Source: Chamaecrista fasciculata
Lineage: Eukaryota; Streptophyta; Magnoliopsida; Fabales; Fabaceae
Reading direction: 5' to 3'
Length of the DNA stretch: 64,000 nt
NCBI GenBank assembly: GCA_003254925.1
Contig: QANZ01036701.1
Span: 9,441 to 73,440, forward strand
In this document: positions 63,735 to 64,000 of the stretch, one piece after another
Position numbering within the stretch: position 1 is the first letter of the stretch
Layout: the number at the start of each line of letters is the position of its first letter
Position numbers and translations under genes: made by a program
The notes under the pieces: generated by a model
Databases searched by the model: none
Seen by the model: the letters and a program-made list of their open reading frames with translations, nothing else
What the model was told of the DNA's origin: nothing

Positions 63735-64000
63735 TTAATTGAAGATAGATTAATAATTAATTAATGTGAGATTTTTTTTTTACCAGAATTAATGTGAGAT
63801 TTTGAATATGCATTGCATGCATTAGTTATTTAATTCATGATGTGACTCTTGTATTTAATTTGTGTTGTGTGTGTATATATTAAAGTTTTCATTTATATAC
63901 TTAAATATTTTAAACATTTTAGGGTATTGATGATAAGTGGGCATATGGATCAAATTTGGAATTAATGACTTGAGAGGCATTTTGATAATATTTTATTTTA
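63735..64000. other. 3' flank of DUF599 copy 2
   Basis: Probable 3' UTR with a short direct repeat (taatgtgagatttt, twice between 63762 and 63801). The window ends here. Confidence 0.45.

Overview
The window is nuclear DNA from a flowering plant, most likely a eudicot. It is AT-rich, carries GT-AG introns, plant-only gene families (an S-domain receptor kinase and DUF599 membrane proteins) and a dense layer of plant transposable elements. I cannot name the species. Apart from one run of 768 N and five single N, the sequence is continuous.

Only three host genes stand out. At the left edge (1-2864, +) is the 3' part of a G-type lectin S-receptor-like kinase, with seven exons that splice in phase. 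At the right are two DUF599 paralogs in the same orientation (42301-46297 and 60682-63734, both +). Each has two exons, with the intron at the same codon, so they look like a tandem duplicate pair pushed apart by transposons.

The rest is mobile DNA of several kinds. 4158-17418 (-) is a fossil SIRE/Maximus-like Ty1-copia element. Two solo LTRs of an Angela-like family were later inserted into it (7033-9085 and 11603-13332), each with a clean 5-bp target duplication. 18.2-22 kb holds small terminal-inverted-repeat elements, a degenerate ~110-bp tandem array split by a hAT-like element with an 8-bp target duplication, and a SINE-like piece. A LINE tail follows at 22.1-23.1 kb. 25297-30695 has the ends of a Helitron. 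50036-55376 is a Mutator-like element (MULE) with ~200-bp terminal inverted repeats, a perfect 9-bp target duplication and a FAR1-type transposase gene.

Scattered throughout are foldback (long inverted repeat) elements, many with 8- or 9-bp target duplications, which suggests they are non-autonomous MULEs. One complex at 56952-59824 carries a captured terminal piece of a host SRC2-like gene (57606-57986).

The clearest points of interest are the FAR1-type MULE, whose start codon seems split by an intron; the captured SRC2-like piece; the nested copia region; and the matching order of transposons in the introns of the two DUF599 paralogs. I found no CRISPR array, no convincing tRNA or rRNA gene, and no clearly undescribed protein system. 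All similarities are by eye; no alignment was run.
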